A stretch of DNA of 64,000 bases from Sphingobacteriales bacterium 44-61 (GCA_001898405.1 MKTW01000011.1:192801-256800); one strand, 5' to 3'. Positions 25,924 to 35,803 are shown, counted from the stretch's first letter. A program made the numbers and translations. The notes: generated from the sequence alone by a model not told the origin.

Positions 25924-26520
25924 ATGGATGCAAAGAAAGATATCGAAGTAATCTTTGAGAAAATGCGAGGCGGGGATCTAGCAGTATTTGACCAGTTGTA
26001 CTACTACTATAGCAAATCGGTAACAGCTAATATTTCCCGGTTGATCAAGGAGCCGGAAGACGTAAAAGATATTCTCCAGGACGTTTTTGTGCAGTTATGG
26101 CTGAATCGAAATAAATTGGATCCAAACTTATCCCTCGAAGGCTGGCTGATGACTGTCAGCAGAAATCTGGCCATCAATTTCCTCAAGCGACAGATCCGGA
26201 CACAGTTGATGGATGAACACGAAGGTGTTACTGAAAATTTGTTAGGGGATGATGGTTCGCATCAAAAAGATCGTGAGAGCCGCTTGGTGCTCCTGGAAAT
26301 GGCCATTCAACAATTACCTGCGCGCCAAAGGGACGCTTTTACGTTATGTAAACTTCAACGGAAAACCTATTCACAAGCCGCAGAGCAACTGAAGCTCTCG
26401 CCTCATACTGTGCGGGAGTACGTCAGCATCGCAATTCAAACCTTGAAACTGGAACTGCAGGATAAATTCGATGTTTCGATGATATTGCTGATCGCGATCT
26501 GCACATGCAAAGGGAGTTAA
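25924..26520 (+). CDS. ECF-type RNA polymerase sigma factor
   Basis: A 198-aa sigma-70-family protein of extracytoplasmic-function type. Region 2 is visible at about residues 15-60 (FDQLYYYYSKSVTANISRLI, then DVKDILQDVFVQLWLNR). Region 4 lies at about 120-185 (QQLPARQRDAFTLCKLQRKT, then YSQAAEQLKLSPHTVREYVS). It is followed by a FecR-type anti-sigma gene 61 bases downstream and a SusC gene, the usual Bacteroidetes arrangement for substrate-induced expression of an uptake locus. Confidence 0.93.
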   Translation: MDAKKDIEVIFEKMRGGDLAVFDQLYYYYSKSVTANISRLIKEPEDVKDILQDVFVQLWLNRNKLDPNLSLEGWLMTVSRNLAINFLKRQIRTQLMDEHEGVTENLLGDDGSHQKDRESRLVLLEMAIQQLPARQRDAFTLCKLQRKTYSQAAEQLKLSPHTVREYVSIAIQTLKLELQDKFDVSMILLIAICTCKGS

Positions 26521-26581
26521 CAATTCGGTAATATACTTCACCCCCTCATTTTTAATCAACTGCCTGTATTTATAGGGAACC

Positions 26582-27655
26582 ATGCCTGAACTTAAACTTT
26601 TAGTACAAAAATATTGGGCCGGAACCATCCAGGCTGAGGAAATGAAGCAACTGCACAAGTTGCTGGCTGAAGCCGGTCCGGAAAAAGTTGAAGCATTATT
26701 TCAACAACTGGATGCAGACGATAGCATTGGGCATAAGATCGATAGTGAATATGGTTATGATAAGATCCTGGACACGATTCATGTCCGTTTAGGCATGAAA
26801 TCGAAAAAGAATTTTGGCAAGTTAAGACAGTTGAATTATCGACGGATTGCTGCTGTCGCTGCATCTATGGCAGCCATAGTGTGGCTGGGCTTTTTGTTGA
26901 AGCCGGAAAATAGACATAATCGACCTGGGATCGCCTATGACCCTGCCAGCATGAAAGTGCTGCGGAACAACAGTGACACTATATTATCCCTTTTATTGCC
27001 GGATCATACAACGGCTCTTTTATATCCCAACAGTCAGCTATTATATGCTAACCCATTTTCCGGTAAACAAAGAAATGTTCAGCTGAGCGGTGTCGCCGAA
27101 TTCGATGTCGCAAAAGACAGCACCAGGCCTTTCACGGTTTTCGCAAATGATATCAAAACGACTGCGTTGGGTACAAGATTTAAGGTAGATGCGGCGACCA
27201 GGCAAGTGCAAGTATTGCTTTTTGAAGGTAAGGTGCTTATACGTCCTGTAGAATCGCGGAAAGACGTTAGTGATATATTCCTGGTGGCAGGGCAACAGGT
27301 TAGCTTCTCTGAAGATATGCGTTATAGGGTATCCTTGATACCCGATACAAAATCAAGTTCTTCTGCTAAACTAATGAATGGGTATAAAAAAGAAGCGGCA
27401 TCTCCTGCGAAAACAACCGAACCCTTGGACCTCAATTTTGAAAACATTCCATTAGATATTGTGATCCGGAAAATTCAGCAAGAATATAAGATTCATATTA
27501 TCCTGGATGTTGCAGATTACCATAAGCAGATGCCTTTGTTCACGGGCAGCTTTACGGAAAAAGATAGTTTGCAAGATGTTCTACGGATTATCTGTAATAT
27601 GAATGATCTTAATTACCGTACCCAACGCGATACTATTATAGTTACCAAAAAGTAA
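26582..27655 (+). CDS. FecR-family anti-sigma factor with DUF4974-like C-terminus
   Basis: A 357-aa protein with a cytoplasmic N-terminal region (about 1-90), one membrane segment (IAAVAASMAAIVWLGFLL), a FecR domain (NNSDTILSLLLPDHTTALLY and PFTVFANDIKTTALGTRFKV) and a C-terminal DUF4974-like domain (LDLNFENIPLDIVIRKIQQE ... GSFTEKDSLQDVLRIICNMN). It spans the inner membrane, holds the sigma factor and reads the state of the outer-membrane transporter through its periplasmic part. The SusC gene starts 62 bases downstream. Confidence 0.95.
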   Translation: MPELKLLVQKYWAGTIQAEEMKQLHKLLAEAGPEKVEALFQQLDADDSIGHKIDSEYGYDKILDTIHVRLGMKSKKNFGKLRQLNYRRIAAVAASMAAIVWLGFLLKPENRHNRPGIAYDPASMKVLRNNSDTILSLLLPDHTTALLYPNSQLLYANPFSGKQRNVQLSGVAEFDVAKDSTRPFTVFANDIKTTALGTRFKVDAATRQVQVLLFEGKVLIRPVESRKDVSDIFLVAGQQVSFSEDMRYRVSLIPDTKSSSSAKLMNGYKKEAASPAKTTEPLDLNFENIPLDIVIRKIQQEYKIHIILDVADYHKQMPLFTGSFTEKDSLQDVLRIICNMNDLNYRTQRDTIIVTKK

Positions 27656-27717
27656 ATCAAGCACGCGACCTGCCTTTGTTCGTTATCCCTTCGCCGGGGA
27701 GGCAGTGTTCTGTGCTT

Positions 27718-30700
27718 ATGAATCAACTAAAACTTTACGTTGTGCAAAAATCTACACTTAATTTTTATTGTTGTCTTTTACTGGCAATATTACTTGGTTC
27801 GATCTCCTGTTATGGCCAAAGCCAGTTCATTGCGGGCACGGTGGTCGATGATAATGGCAAGCCTTTGCAAGGTGTATCTGTTAGTGTCTTGATTGCCGAC
27901 AGTTCCCTTACCACAATGCAAACCGATAACCGCGGTGTGTTCCGGTTTGATAATCTTCGCACGGGAAGTTCCTACCGCTTTAAATTCAGTTACATAGGAT
28001 TTGAAGATGTGCTGACCAAAACCTTTGCGATCGCCGACAAATCGGAAAACTTACTGATCAGGATGAAACCATCGCAACAGTCACTTAATGAAGTAGTGGT
28101 AGTTGGTTATGGAAGACAAAAAAAGGTCAACCTCACTGGAGCAGTAACCCAACTAAGCGGATCTGAACTCGAAGATCGACCTGTTTCCAACCTGGCGAAA
28201 ACTTTACAGGGCTTGATCCCCAACCTGAATATCAACTTTGCTTCCGGCATTCCTATTTCGGAAGGGAATTTAAATATTCGTGGCAATACTTCCATTAATG
28301 GGGGGGATCCGCTTGTTATTGTTGATGGTGTGGCGGGGGATATGAACCGTGTCAATCCCAGGGATGTTGAATCTGTAACGGTGTTGAAAGACGCAGCAGC
28401 ATCCTCTATTTACGGGGCGCGCGGAGCATTTGGTGTTATACTTATCACCACCAAGACGGGTAAAAGCGGGAAGCCGAAAATTGCCTACAATAATAATTTC
28501 GGTTGGGCCACGCAAACCAGTTCTACCGACTTTATGACATCGGGCTATGAGGCTGCTATCCTGAATGATACCGCCAATCTGCGTTCGCTTGGAATAAGTT
28601 ATACAGGTTATACGGCAGCAGACTATGAAGAATTGAAAAAACGAATAAATGATAAAGAGGAAAATCCTGACAGACCCTGGGCTGTTATACAGAACCGCGG
28701 AGGGAAAGATCAATATGTGTATTATGGAAACTTCGATTGGTGGCACTTCCTGTATAATCAGTGGCAGCCGCAGCAAGACCACAATATTACGGTTTCGGGA
28801 GGCAATGATAAAACTACCTATTATTTAAGCGGGGGCTATCGCACACAGGAAGGTATCTGGAATATCCGGCCTGACCAAAGCAAGCGATATACGCTCAGGA
28901 GCAAGATCAGTTCAGAACTTACCACGTGGTTAAAAGTCACCAATAATACTCAATTCTTTCAGCAGAAGTATGCATTTTCAGGTTCGAATGATTTCAGCTG
29001 GGGAAAAACATTTGATGAACATACGCTTCCTTCCTACTTGCCCGTGAATCCGGACGGCAGCTTTACTTATCTCACAGGCCTTAATTCTTACAGAATTGGA
29101 AATGGCTGGCATACTAATCAACTGTATGGTAAATCCAAAGGTGAACGTGACAGGATCGACCTGAGAAATATTATTGATGCGACAGCCAAAATTTCGAAAA
29201 CAATTTCAGTAACGGGCAATTTCTCCTACAGCTATACCAGCCGGTTAAGCTGGGATCGCGCCGTAAAAGTGCCGTACTCCTTGTATCCTGGGGTGATGAG
29301 TATTGTGCCAACCTATAATACGGACGAACTATCTGAATATCGCGAGACCATTGATTATAAAGTATATAATCTTTATGGCACTTATGAAAACAAATTCGGC
29401 CCCCACTCTTTGAAATTCATGGCTGGTTATAATCAGGAAGAATGGAAGAACAAGGAACAAATGGCTTCGAGAAGAGATCTTTTGTCAGAAGACCTGAATG
29501 ATCTGAACCTGGGAACCGGTTTAATGGAAGTTACAGGCGGATCCAATGAATGGGCATTGCTTGGATTTTATTCCAGAATCAACTATGATTATAAAGGGAA
29601 ATATTTACTGGAATTGAACGGCCGCTACGATGGAACTTCGCGATTCAAAAAAGGAGACCGGTTTGGCTTTTTTCCTTCCGTCTCTGCGGGATGGCGTCTT
29701 AGTGAAGAGGATTTTTTCCGTCCCTTGTCCCGTATTGTTAACAATCTGAAGATAAGAGCTTCGTATGGCTCGCTTGGTAACCAGCAGGTCGGTAACTATG
29801 CATATATCCCTATTATGAATACGGCGACGATGAATTACCTGATGAATAATACCCTGACCCAGTATGTTGGAGTACCGCCTGCCATATCGCCTACACTTAC
29901 CTGGGAAAAAGTTACTTCAACAAATTTGGGACTGGATATCGATATGCTGCGCAACAGGCTGAGTGTCTCGGTTGATCTGTATGAACGCAAAACGATCGGT
30001 ATGTTGACGAAAGGAAAGACCCTTTCCGCTGTTTTTGGAGCCAACCCACCACAGGAAAATGCAGCAGATCTTAAGACTAAAGGATTCGAGTTATCGGTCG
30101 GATGGAGGGATACCAAAAAATTATTGGGTAAACCCCTTACTTACAGCGCAAGATTCATTTTATCAGATTATACCGGCCGCATTACCAAATTTGATAACCC
30201 CAATAACCTGCTTAGTGATTATTATGTAGGCGAACAATTAGGAGATATCTGGGGGTATACAATTGATGGCTTTTTTATGACAGCAGCCGAGGCGAATGCC
30301 CATTCAGTCAACCAGGACTTTGTAAACAAACGCCGCCTTTCCGCTCCCGGGATCTATAAAAAACTCCAGCCGGGCGACCTGCGATTCGTTGACCTGAATG
30401 GGGATAAGATCATCAATAGCGGCACCAATACCCTTGATAATCCTGGCGATATGAAAGTGATAGGGAATAGCCAGCCAAGATATCAGTTTGGGGTTAATAT
30501 GGATCTGGCCTGGAATGGGTTTGATATCGGTATCTTTTTGCAGGGTATTGGTAAACAGGATTGGTATCCACCTTCCGAGGTTACCAGCTTTTGGGGACCG
30601 CTTGCTTACCCTTACACTTCTTTTTTACCAAAGAATTTTTCCGCCATGATATGGACACCGGAAAATCCTGACGCATACTTTCCCATTTTACGTTCTTATA

Positions 30701-30984
30701 TCGCGCAAAATGCTGAATTGAGTTTTCCCAATAACCGTTATCTGCAGGATCTGGCCTATGTGCGCTTAAAAAACCTTTCGGTAGGTTATAGTCTTCCGCA
30801 GTCGGTAACCAGGAAACTGAAACTGGAACGCTGCCGTTTTTATTTAAGTGGAGAGAACTTGGTTACCCTGACAAAATTAGATTCCAAATACATCGACCCG
30901 GAATTGATGTCTACCACTCCGGATGGTAGAGCCTATCCCTTCAGTTCCAAGGTGTTCTCTTTTGGCGTAGATATCACTTTCTAA
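27718..30984 (+). CDS. SusC/RagA-family TonB-dependent outer-membrane transporter
   Basis: An 1088-aa protein with a signal peptide ending near ISCYGQ. A carboxypeptidase-regulatory-like domain follows (FIAGTVVDDNGKPLQGVSVS), then the TonB box and plug (LNEVVVVGYGRQKKVNLTGA ... VESVTVLKDAAASSIYGARG), then the SusC beta-barrel ending in SSKVFSFGVDITF. It has no N-terminal STN domain, although FecR-linked transporters often carry one. I chose the ATG at 27718 for its signal peptide. It forms the uptake pore with the SusD protein encoded 19 bases downstream. Confidence 0.97.
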   Translation: MNQLKLYVVQKSTLNFYCCLLLAILLGSISCYGQSQFIAGTVVDDNGKPLQGVSVSVLIADSSLTTMQTDNRGVFRFDNLRTGSSYRFKFSYIGFEDVLTKTFAIADKSENLLIRMKPSQQSLNEVVVVGYGRQKKVNLTGAVTQLSGSELEDRPVSNLAKTLQGLIPNLNINFASGIPISEGNLNIRGNTSINGGDPLVIVDGVAGDMNRVNPRDVESVTVLKDAAASSIYGARGAFGVILITTKTGKSGKPKIAYNNNFGWATQTSSTDFMTSGYEAAILNDTANLRSLGISYTGYTAADYEELKKRINDKEENPDRPWAVIQNRGGKDQYVYYGNFDWWHFLYNQWQPQQDHNITVSGGNDKTTYYLSGGYRTQEGIWNIRPDQSKRYTLRSKISSELTTWLKVTNNTQFFQQKYAFSGSNDFSWGKTFDEHTLPSYLPVNPDGSFTYLTGLNSYRIGNGWHTNQLYGKSKGERDRIDLRNIIDATAKISKTISVTGNFSYSYTSRLSWDRAVKVPYSLYPGVMSIVPTYNTDELSEYRETIDYKVYNLYGTYENKFGPHSLKFMAGYNQEEWKNKEQMASRRDLLSEDLNDLNLGTGLMEVTGGSNEWALLGFYSRINYDYKGKYLLELNGRYDGTSRFKKGDRFGFFPSVSAGWRLSEEDFFRPLSRIVNNLKIRASYGSLGNQQVGNYAYIPIMNTATMNYLMNNTLTQYVGVPPAISPTLTWEKVTSTNLGLDIDMLRNRLSVSVDLYERKTIGMLTKGKTLSAVFGANPPQENAADLKTKGFELSVGWRDTKKLLGKPLTYSARFILSDYTGRITKFDNPNNLLSDYYVGEQLGDIWGYTIDGFFMTAAEANAHSVNQDFVNKRRLSAPGIYKKLQPGDLRFVDLNGDKIINSGTNTLDNPGDMKVIGNSQPRYQFGVNMDLAWNGFDIGIFLQGIGKQDWYPPSEVTSFWGPLAYPYTSFLPKNFSAMIWTPENPDAYFPILRSYIAQNAELSFPNNRYLQDLAYVRLKNLSVGYSLPQSVTRKLKLERCRFYLSGENLVTLTKLDSKYIDPELMSTTPDGRAYPFSSKVFSFGVDITF

Positions 30985-31003
30985 ACTTTATAAAGATTTT
31001 TAT

Positions 31004-32755
31004 ATGTACCAGTACCGTTTGTTGTTTTATTTTATCATTATCCTGATGCAGGTTGGTTGTAAAAAGGATTTTTTGGACAAGCAGCCTTTGTCCTCGCTGG
31101 CGCCTGAGACATTTTTTCATACAGAATCCGACCTGAGATTATATACCAATTCTTTCTATTCGGTGATGCCAACGGCCGAAGAGATCTATTATGAAAGTGA
31201 GGGTTGTGCGGATAATACCGCAGTTACTACGATGACGGTGGCTGTTCGCGGAGCCCGCGTTGTACCAACGAGCGGTGGTGGCTGGACTTGGACAGAATTA
31301 AGAAAGATCAATTTTTTTCTGGATAATTCTTTCCGAGCGGAAAACGAAGATGTCCGAAAACGATATGAAGGCGTTGCTCGTTTTTTCCGGGCCTTATTCT
31401 ATGCCAAAATGGTCCAGCGCTTTGGTGATGTGCCCTGGTATTCTCACGCCCTGGATGCAAAAGATGAAGAAGGACTGCTAAGGCCGCGGGATTCAAGGGT
31501 GCTGATCAGCGATTCAATCATGGCTGACCTTGACTTTGCTGTAGCGCATTTACCGGCTACCAAAAGCATTGACCAGGTTACTAAATGGACAGCCCTGGCA
31601 TTGAAATCAAGGTTTGGCCTGTTTGAAGGAACTTTCCGGAAATACCATACAGAATTTAATTTACCCGGTTATGAAAAACTGCTCGAAGCATGTGCCGATG
31701 CTTCAAAAGCACTGATGATGGCAGGTGTTTATGCTGTTTATACCAGTACACCCTCCAAAGCATACCAGGAGTTATTTGCCTTTGAGAATGCAAATCCAAC
31801 AGAGATCATTCTTGCCCGAGTATACGATGCATCTCTTTCTGTTTTTCATGATGTGAATTTTCATACGCTTTCTGCCTCCTACGGACGACCAGGTATGACC
31901 AAGTCGCTTGTCAATAGCTACCTGATGAGCGACGGAACACGGTTTACGGATATATCCCGTTACGATACGCTGCAGTTTTATGAAGAAACCAGAAACAGGG
32001 ATCCCCGGCTGGCGCAAACGATCCGCACGCCAGGTTATACGCGGATGGGAGAAACGAGGCCGGTGTTGCCACAACTGTCCAATTCTATCACCGGCTATCA
32101 AATTGCTAAATACGTGACAGAGCCAACCAAGGATGCAGCTAATCGTTGTTCCAACGATATGCCGGTTTTCCGATATGCCGAAGTGTTATTAAACTATGCT
32201 GAGGCCAAAGCGGAATTGGGGATATTGACGCAAGAAGATATTGATATTTCCATTAAACTTTTGCGCAACAGGGTCGGCATGCCCAACATGAATCTGGCAA
32301 GTGCAAATGCTGCACCGGATCCTTACGTGGGAAACGAATATAAAAACGCCAATGGAGCTAATAGAGGCGTGATCCTGGAGATCAGAAGAGAGCGCAGGAT
32401 CGAACTATACAGGGAGAATTTCCGGTTCAACGATCTCATGCGCTGGAAAGAAGGGCATTTGCTGGCCGCGCCCTTCAAAGGAATGTACTTTCCGCGTCTT
32501 GGTAATTATGATCTTGATCATGACGGAACGATTGACCTCGTCCTTTATCAGGGCACAAAGCCAACAATGCCAAACCCGCAGCCCCAATTCGTAATGTACG
32601 GTGATATTGAACTTCAAAATGGAGCACAAGGGGGAAACATTATTACCAATCCGCTCATCGATAAAAAATTTGTTGAGGCAAAGGATTATTTATTTCCTCT
32701 GCCCACGCAGGAATTATTAATTAACCCTGGCCTTAAGCAAAATCCCGGCTGGTAG
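31004..32755 (+). CDS. SusD/RagB-family nutrient-binding lipoprotein
   Basis: A 583-aa lipoprotein (lipobox MQVGC, residues about 15-18) starting MYQYRLLFYFIIILMQVGCK. SusD family signs: KDFLDKQPLSSLAPETFFHT, RFFRALFYAKMVQRFGDVPW, the TPR-like helices, FRYAEVLLNYAEAKAELG and RRERRIELYRENFRFNDLMR near the C-terminal half. It sits on the outer surface as the lid of the SusC pore. The substrate cannot be told from the sequence. Confidence 0.96.
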   Translation: MYQYRLLFYFIIILMQVGCKKDFLDKQPLSSLAPETFFHTESDLRLYTNSFYSVMPTAEEIYYESEGCADNTAVTTMTVAVRGARVVPTSGGGWTWTELRKINFFLDNSFRAENEDVRKRYEGVARFFRALFYAKMVQRFGDVPWYSHALDAKDEEGLLRPRDSRVLISDSIMADLDFAVAHLPATKSIDQVTKWTALALKSRFGLFEGTFRKYHTEFNLPGYEKLLEACADASKALMMAGVYAVYTSTPSKAYQELFAFENANPTEIILARVYDASLSVFHDVNFHTLSASYGRPGMTKSLVNSYLMSDGTRFTDISRYDTLQFYEETRNRDPRLAQTIRTPGYTRMGETRPVLPQLSNSITGYQIAKYVTEPTKDAANRCSNDMPVFRYAEVLLNYAEAKAELGILTQEDIDISIKLLRNRVGMPNMNLASANAAPDPYVGNEYKNANGANRGVILEIRRERRIELYRENFRFNDLMRWKEGHLLAAPFKGMYFPRLGNYDLDHDGTIDLVLYQGTKPTMPNPQPQFVMYGDIELQNGAQGGNIITNPLIDKKFVEAKDYLFPLPTQELLINPGLKQNPGW

Positions 32756-32789
32756 GCTTTATTCTTTCATTATCATTCAATCAAATATT

Positions 32790-33653
32790 ATGAGAGTTTT
32801 ATTATCGCTGTTATTTTCTATCGCGCTGTGCTGTGCATTTAATACCCCGGTTCTCGCCCAGAGGAACCTGACCATTTTATCTTATAATGTGCTGAAAGGA
32901 TTCGATAACGACAGCCTGAAAAAGCAGCAATTTACCCGTTGGGTCACTCAATGGAATACCGATATCATTGCCTTTGAAGAAATGAATAAATTTACCCAAC
33001 CTTCTCTCGAAATATTTGCACGCGGTTATGGCCATGGGTACGCAACATTATTAAAAGAAAATGGATTCCCGGTAGCAATCAGTTCCAAATACCCCATTAC
33101 TCATATCAGGAAGGTCACCGATAATATGCATCACGGGTATATTTATGCCAGAGTGCTTGATTATCACCTCTATGTTTTACACCTTTCTCCATTCAGCATG
33201 GAAAAGAAAATCGAAGAGATCAACACGATATTAGCGGATATCGAGATTATCCCAAAAAACGAGAAGATCATTCTTTTGGGAGATTTTAATGCACGTTCAC
33301 CACAGGACAGTAGTTTTTATGATTCCGGTAAGATTGCGGAACTAGTACGTCTGGAGCAAAGCGATCCACGCAGGCATAACCTGATCAATGGCAGGCCTTC
33401 TTTCGATATTATCCGTGTCGTTGAGAAGGCGGGTTTTTCCGATACGTATCACCTGTTGCATAAAGAAACGGAAAGCAGCATTCCAACTAAATCTCACATG
33501 GGTGAAGATGGTGTCAATAAACTTGCAAGGATCGACTATATCTTTCTGAATCCGCGCCTTGCCTCAAAATGCGTGAAGGCTGTTATTCTGAAAGATAACG
33601 TCACGGATACTCTTTCTGACCATTATCCGATGCTTGTTCACTTAAAGGATTGA
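32790..33653 (+). CDS. Secreted endonuclease/exonuclease/phosphatase-family hydrolase
   Basis: A 287-aa protein with signal peptide (LLFSIALCCAFNTPVLAQ). Motifs of the family are in order: LTILSYNVLKGF (Asn), DIIAFEEMN (catalytic Glu), LLGDFNARSP (Asp/Asn), RIDYIFLNPR and SDHYPMLV (Asp-His). The family cleaves phosphodiesters or phosphate esters (DNA, sphingomyelin, inositol phosphates and others); the actual substrate is unknown. It is downstream of the SusD gene and exported, so its product is probably imported or its substrate captured by the SusCD pair. Confidence 0.92.
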   Translation: MRVLLSLLFSIALCCAFNTPVLAQRNLTILSYNVLKGFDNDSLKKQQFTRWVTQWNTDIIAFEEMNKFTQPSLEIFARGYGHGYATLLKENGFPVAISSKYPITHIRKVTDNMHHGYIYARVLDYHLYVLHLSPFSMEKKIEEINTILADIEIIPKNEKIILLGDFNARSPQDSSFYDSGKIAELVRLEQSDPRRHNLINGRPSFDIIRVVEKAGFSDTYHLLHKETESSIPTKSHMGEDGVNKLARIDYIFLNPRLASKCVKAVILKDNVTDTLSDHYPMLVHLKD

Positions 33654-33701
33654 CCGTTCGGTGATAGCTCGGTATTTTTATCAGTGATATTAACTAAGCA
33701 T

Positions 33702-34820
33702 ATGGGTGGGACATTAAAAGCAATGATGCTTCTTGTGCTAAGCTGTTCTTTATCGCACTTGGTAAGCAGCCAGGCAACGGATACATTGATTTTTACCAAT
33801 GCGGAGGAGTTAGCGATTATTGGAAAGGCGCTGCCGGGAAAGAATCCGTATCACCGCGTAGATACAACAACATTTGACCTGCTGCCGGCGAATATCAAAA
33901 AATTGTTGACCTGCAGTTCGGGACTCGCGGTTCGCTTTAATACGAGCAGCACAGTGATCGCTGCAAAATGGTGCGTCACAAATGCCAAACCCAGAGAGTT
34001 TCTGACACCAGTAGCGAATAAGGGATTGGATCTTTATATCAAACGAAATGATAAATGGGAATATGCGGGCGCAGCGGCGCCCGACGGGCAATGCAGCGAA
34101 GCTGTTATTGTGAATCATATGGAAGCCGGAGAGAAAGAATGCCTGCTCTATTTGCCTCTGTACGACGCGGTTGATAACGTTAAGATCGGTATTGAACGGA
34201 AGGCCGGTATTTCAGCGGGCACAGATCCTTTTTCGAAACGGATACTGGTGTATGGATCAAGTATTGTTATGGGCGCCTCTGCGAGTCGGCCTGGGCTGGC
34301 ATACCCTGCGCGAATGACAAGGGCAACAGGGCTACATTTTTTAAACCTGGGTTTAAGCGGCAGCGCCAAAATGGAAAAGGAAACAGCAAATATGATCGGC
34401 GCTATCGACGCGGACGCCTATGTGCTGGATTGTGTTCCCAATTCATCCGCCGCGCAGATAAAAGAGAGGACCCAATACCTGGTTACCAATATCCGTCAAT
34501 CTCATCCCGGTGTACCGATCGTCATTATGCAAAGTATTGTTCGGGAAGGCGGCACCTGGGACCAAACCATTGCCAAACGCGTTGCAGTACAGAATGATGC
34601 TATCGAAGAACAATACAATATTCTCGTTAAGAAAGGAATTGAGGATTTGTACTTTATCCGTGGTCAGCAATTGCTGGGTACTGATCACGAAGGATCTGTT
34701 GACGGTACTCATCCTAATGACCTGGGTTTCGATCGCATGATCCAAAAGCTATTGCCTCAATTCCTTCAAATTTTTAAACAATACTTCGATACACCACCGT
34801 ACAATGGAAAGACGTTTTAG
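33702..34820 (+). CDS. SGNH/GDSL-type hydrolase with N-terminal GxDLY domain
   Basis: A 372-aa secreted protein. The N-terminal half contains NKGLDLYIK, the GxDLY signature of the beta-sandwich domain found before SGNH hydrolases (about residues 95-105). The catalytic part has block I GSSIVMGAS (Ser), block II LGLSGSAKM, DCVPNSSA in the block III position and DGTHPNDLG (Asp-x-x-His) near the end. Such enzymes hydrolyse esters, often deacetylating sugars. I chose the ATG at 33702, since the longer frame begins at GTG. It ends the uptake locus. Confidence 0.93.
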   Translation: MGGTLKAMMLLVLSCSLSHLVSSQATDTLIFTNAEELAIIGKALPGKNPYHRVDTTTFDLLPANIKKLLTCSSGLAVRFNTSSTVIAAKWCVTNAKPREFLTPVANKGLDLYIKRNDKWEYAGAAAPDGQCSEAVIVNHMEAGEKECLLYLPLYDAVDNVKIGIERKAGISAGTDPFSKRILVYGSSIVMGASASRPGLAYPARMTRATGLHFLNLGLSGSAKMEKETANMIGAIDADAYVLDCVPNSSAAQIKERTQYLVTNIRQSHPGVPIVIMQSIVREGGTWDQTIAKRVAVQNDAIEEQYNILVKKGIEDLYFIRGQQLLGTDHEGSVDGTHPNDLGFDRMIQKLLPQFLQIFKQYFDTPPYNGKTF

Positions 34821-34838
34821 CTCATTGAGCGGGATCTT

Positions 34839-34920
34839 CCCCCAAATCCCCCAAACCCTTTCCCCAAAAAAGCCAAACGATTCGCACGTCCATCGCCATA
34901 TCTTTACTTTCGCAATGGCC
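34839..34920. repeat. Dispersed repeat family A, copy 3
   Basis: CCCCCAAACCCTTTCCCC.AAAAGCCAAACGATTCGC followed by CTTTCGCAATGGCC, matching the copies at 24773 and 25338. It lies between the SGNH gene and the mauE-like gene. Confidence 0.7.
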
Positions 34921-35002
34921 TTATCTTAATCGGCATTCTTTCTTCGCTAGAGTCGCACAATAGAGTAGTAGTCACGGCTCACAATATTCACCCGATCACG
35001 CT

Positions 35003-35080
35003 CAGTAGCGCCCAACCGCATTCATAAACCTTATCCTCCCAACCTATGCCCGCATCACCGCTCATCCCGGCGCAAAACCT
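35003..35080. repeat. mauE-like gene leader, shared with a relic at 25567-25635
   Basis: AGTAGCGCCCAACC...ATAAACCTTATCCTCCCAACC then ATGCCCGCATCACCGC. The relic copy at 25567-25635 has the same layout, so repeat family A plus this leader form one duplicated unit. Confidence 0.55.
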
Positions 35081-35723
35081 AGCGCCCGGAACCGAAACGC
35101 CCATCACCGATCTTTCCGAATCCAAAGTTCTTACCACAGGGATTAACACGAATCAGCAATGGTTAATCCCGCACTCGGCTCGTACTCGCAGAGCCACCAC
35201 CAACATCGCCGGCTTCCTCCTCATTCTCCTCTTCATCTATACCGCGGTCAGCAAGCTATCCGACCTGGCATCCTTCTACACCACCTTGCGGCAGTCTCCC
35301 GGCAGCCGCCCGTTCGCCCATATCCTCCAATACGCCCTCCCTATTACCGAATTATTGATCGCAGCTCTGTTAGCCGTGGGTCGCCAGACCAAACGAAATA
35401 CAGGCCCTGAACGAACCCCCAACCCTAAACCAAAAAATCTGACCCTTCTCTATTCCCTGATCGTAATGGCCGGACGCGTGTTCACCCGCCGGCTGGGCTT
35501 CATAGCCGCCGCCACGCTTATGTTGCTCTTCACGTTCTATATCGGCTACTACCTAACCTTTGATAAAGAGCAACTGCCCTGTTCCTGCGGCGGGGTGATC
35601 AGCGGCATGACCTGGACGCAACATTTTTTCTTCAACTTATTTTTTACCGGGCTCGGGATCGCTGGTGCGGTGCTGGAACCATCCGGTGGGCCCGGGAGCA
35701 AGTCCCGCAGGCGCGGGACCTGA
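35046..35723 (+). CDS. MauE/DoxX-like membrane protein
   Basis: A 225-aa protein with four predicted membrane segments after a disordered 50-residue N-terminus: TNIAGFLLILLFIYTAVSKL, ILQYALPITELLIAALLAV, FIAAATLMLLFTFYIGYYL and FFFNLFFTGLGIAGAVLEP. The motif CSCGGVISGMTW at about residue 178 and the following His/Phe/Asn run are typical of the MauE subfamily of DoxX-like proteins. MauE is linked with electron supply for disulphide formation in the periplasm, which fits the TlpA-like redoxin and Cys-containing secreted protein nearby. The ATG start at 35046 lies within the repeat unit. Confidence 0.8.
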   Translation: MPASPLIPAQNLAPGTETPITDLSESKVLTTGINTNQQWLIPHSARTRRATTNIAGFLLILLFIYTAVSKLSDLASFYTTLRQSPGSRPFAHILQYALPITELLIAALLAVGRQTKRNTGPERTPNPKPKNLTLLYSLIVMAGRVFTRRLGFIAAATLMLLFTFYIGYYLTFDKEQLPCSCGGVISGMTWTQHFFFNLFFTGLGIAGAVLEPSGGPGSKSRRRGT

Positions 35724-35803
35724 AAATGTCGTATTCGAATACCAGGGATAACCGAAAACCTGTAGAAAAGAGTAGGTGCATTTTTTAAGTTAAATCGAAG
35801 AAC

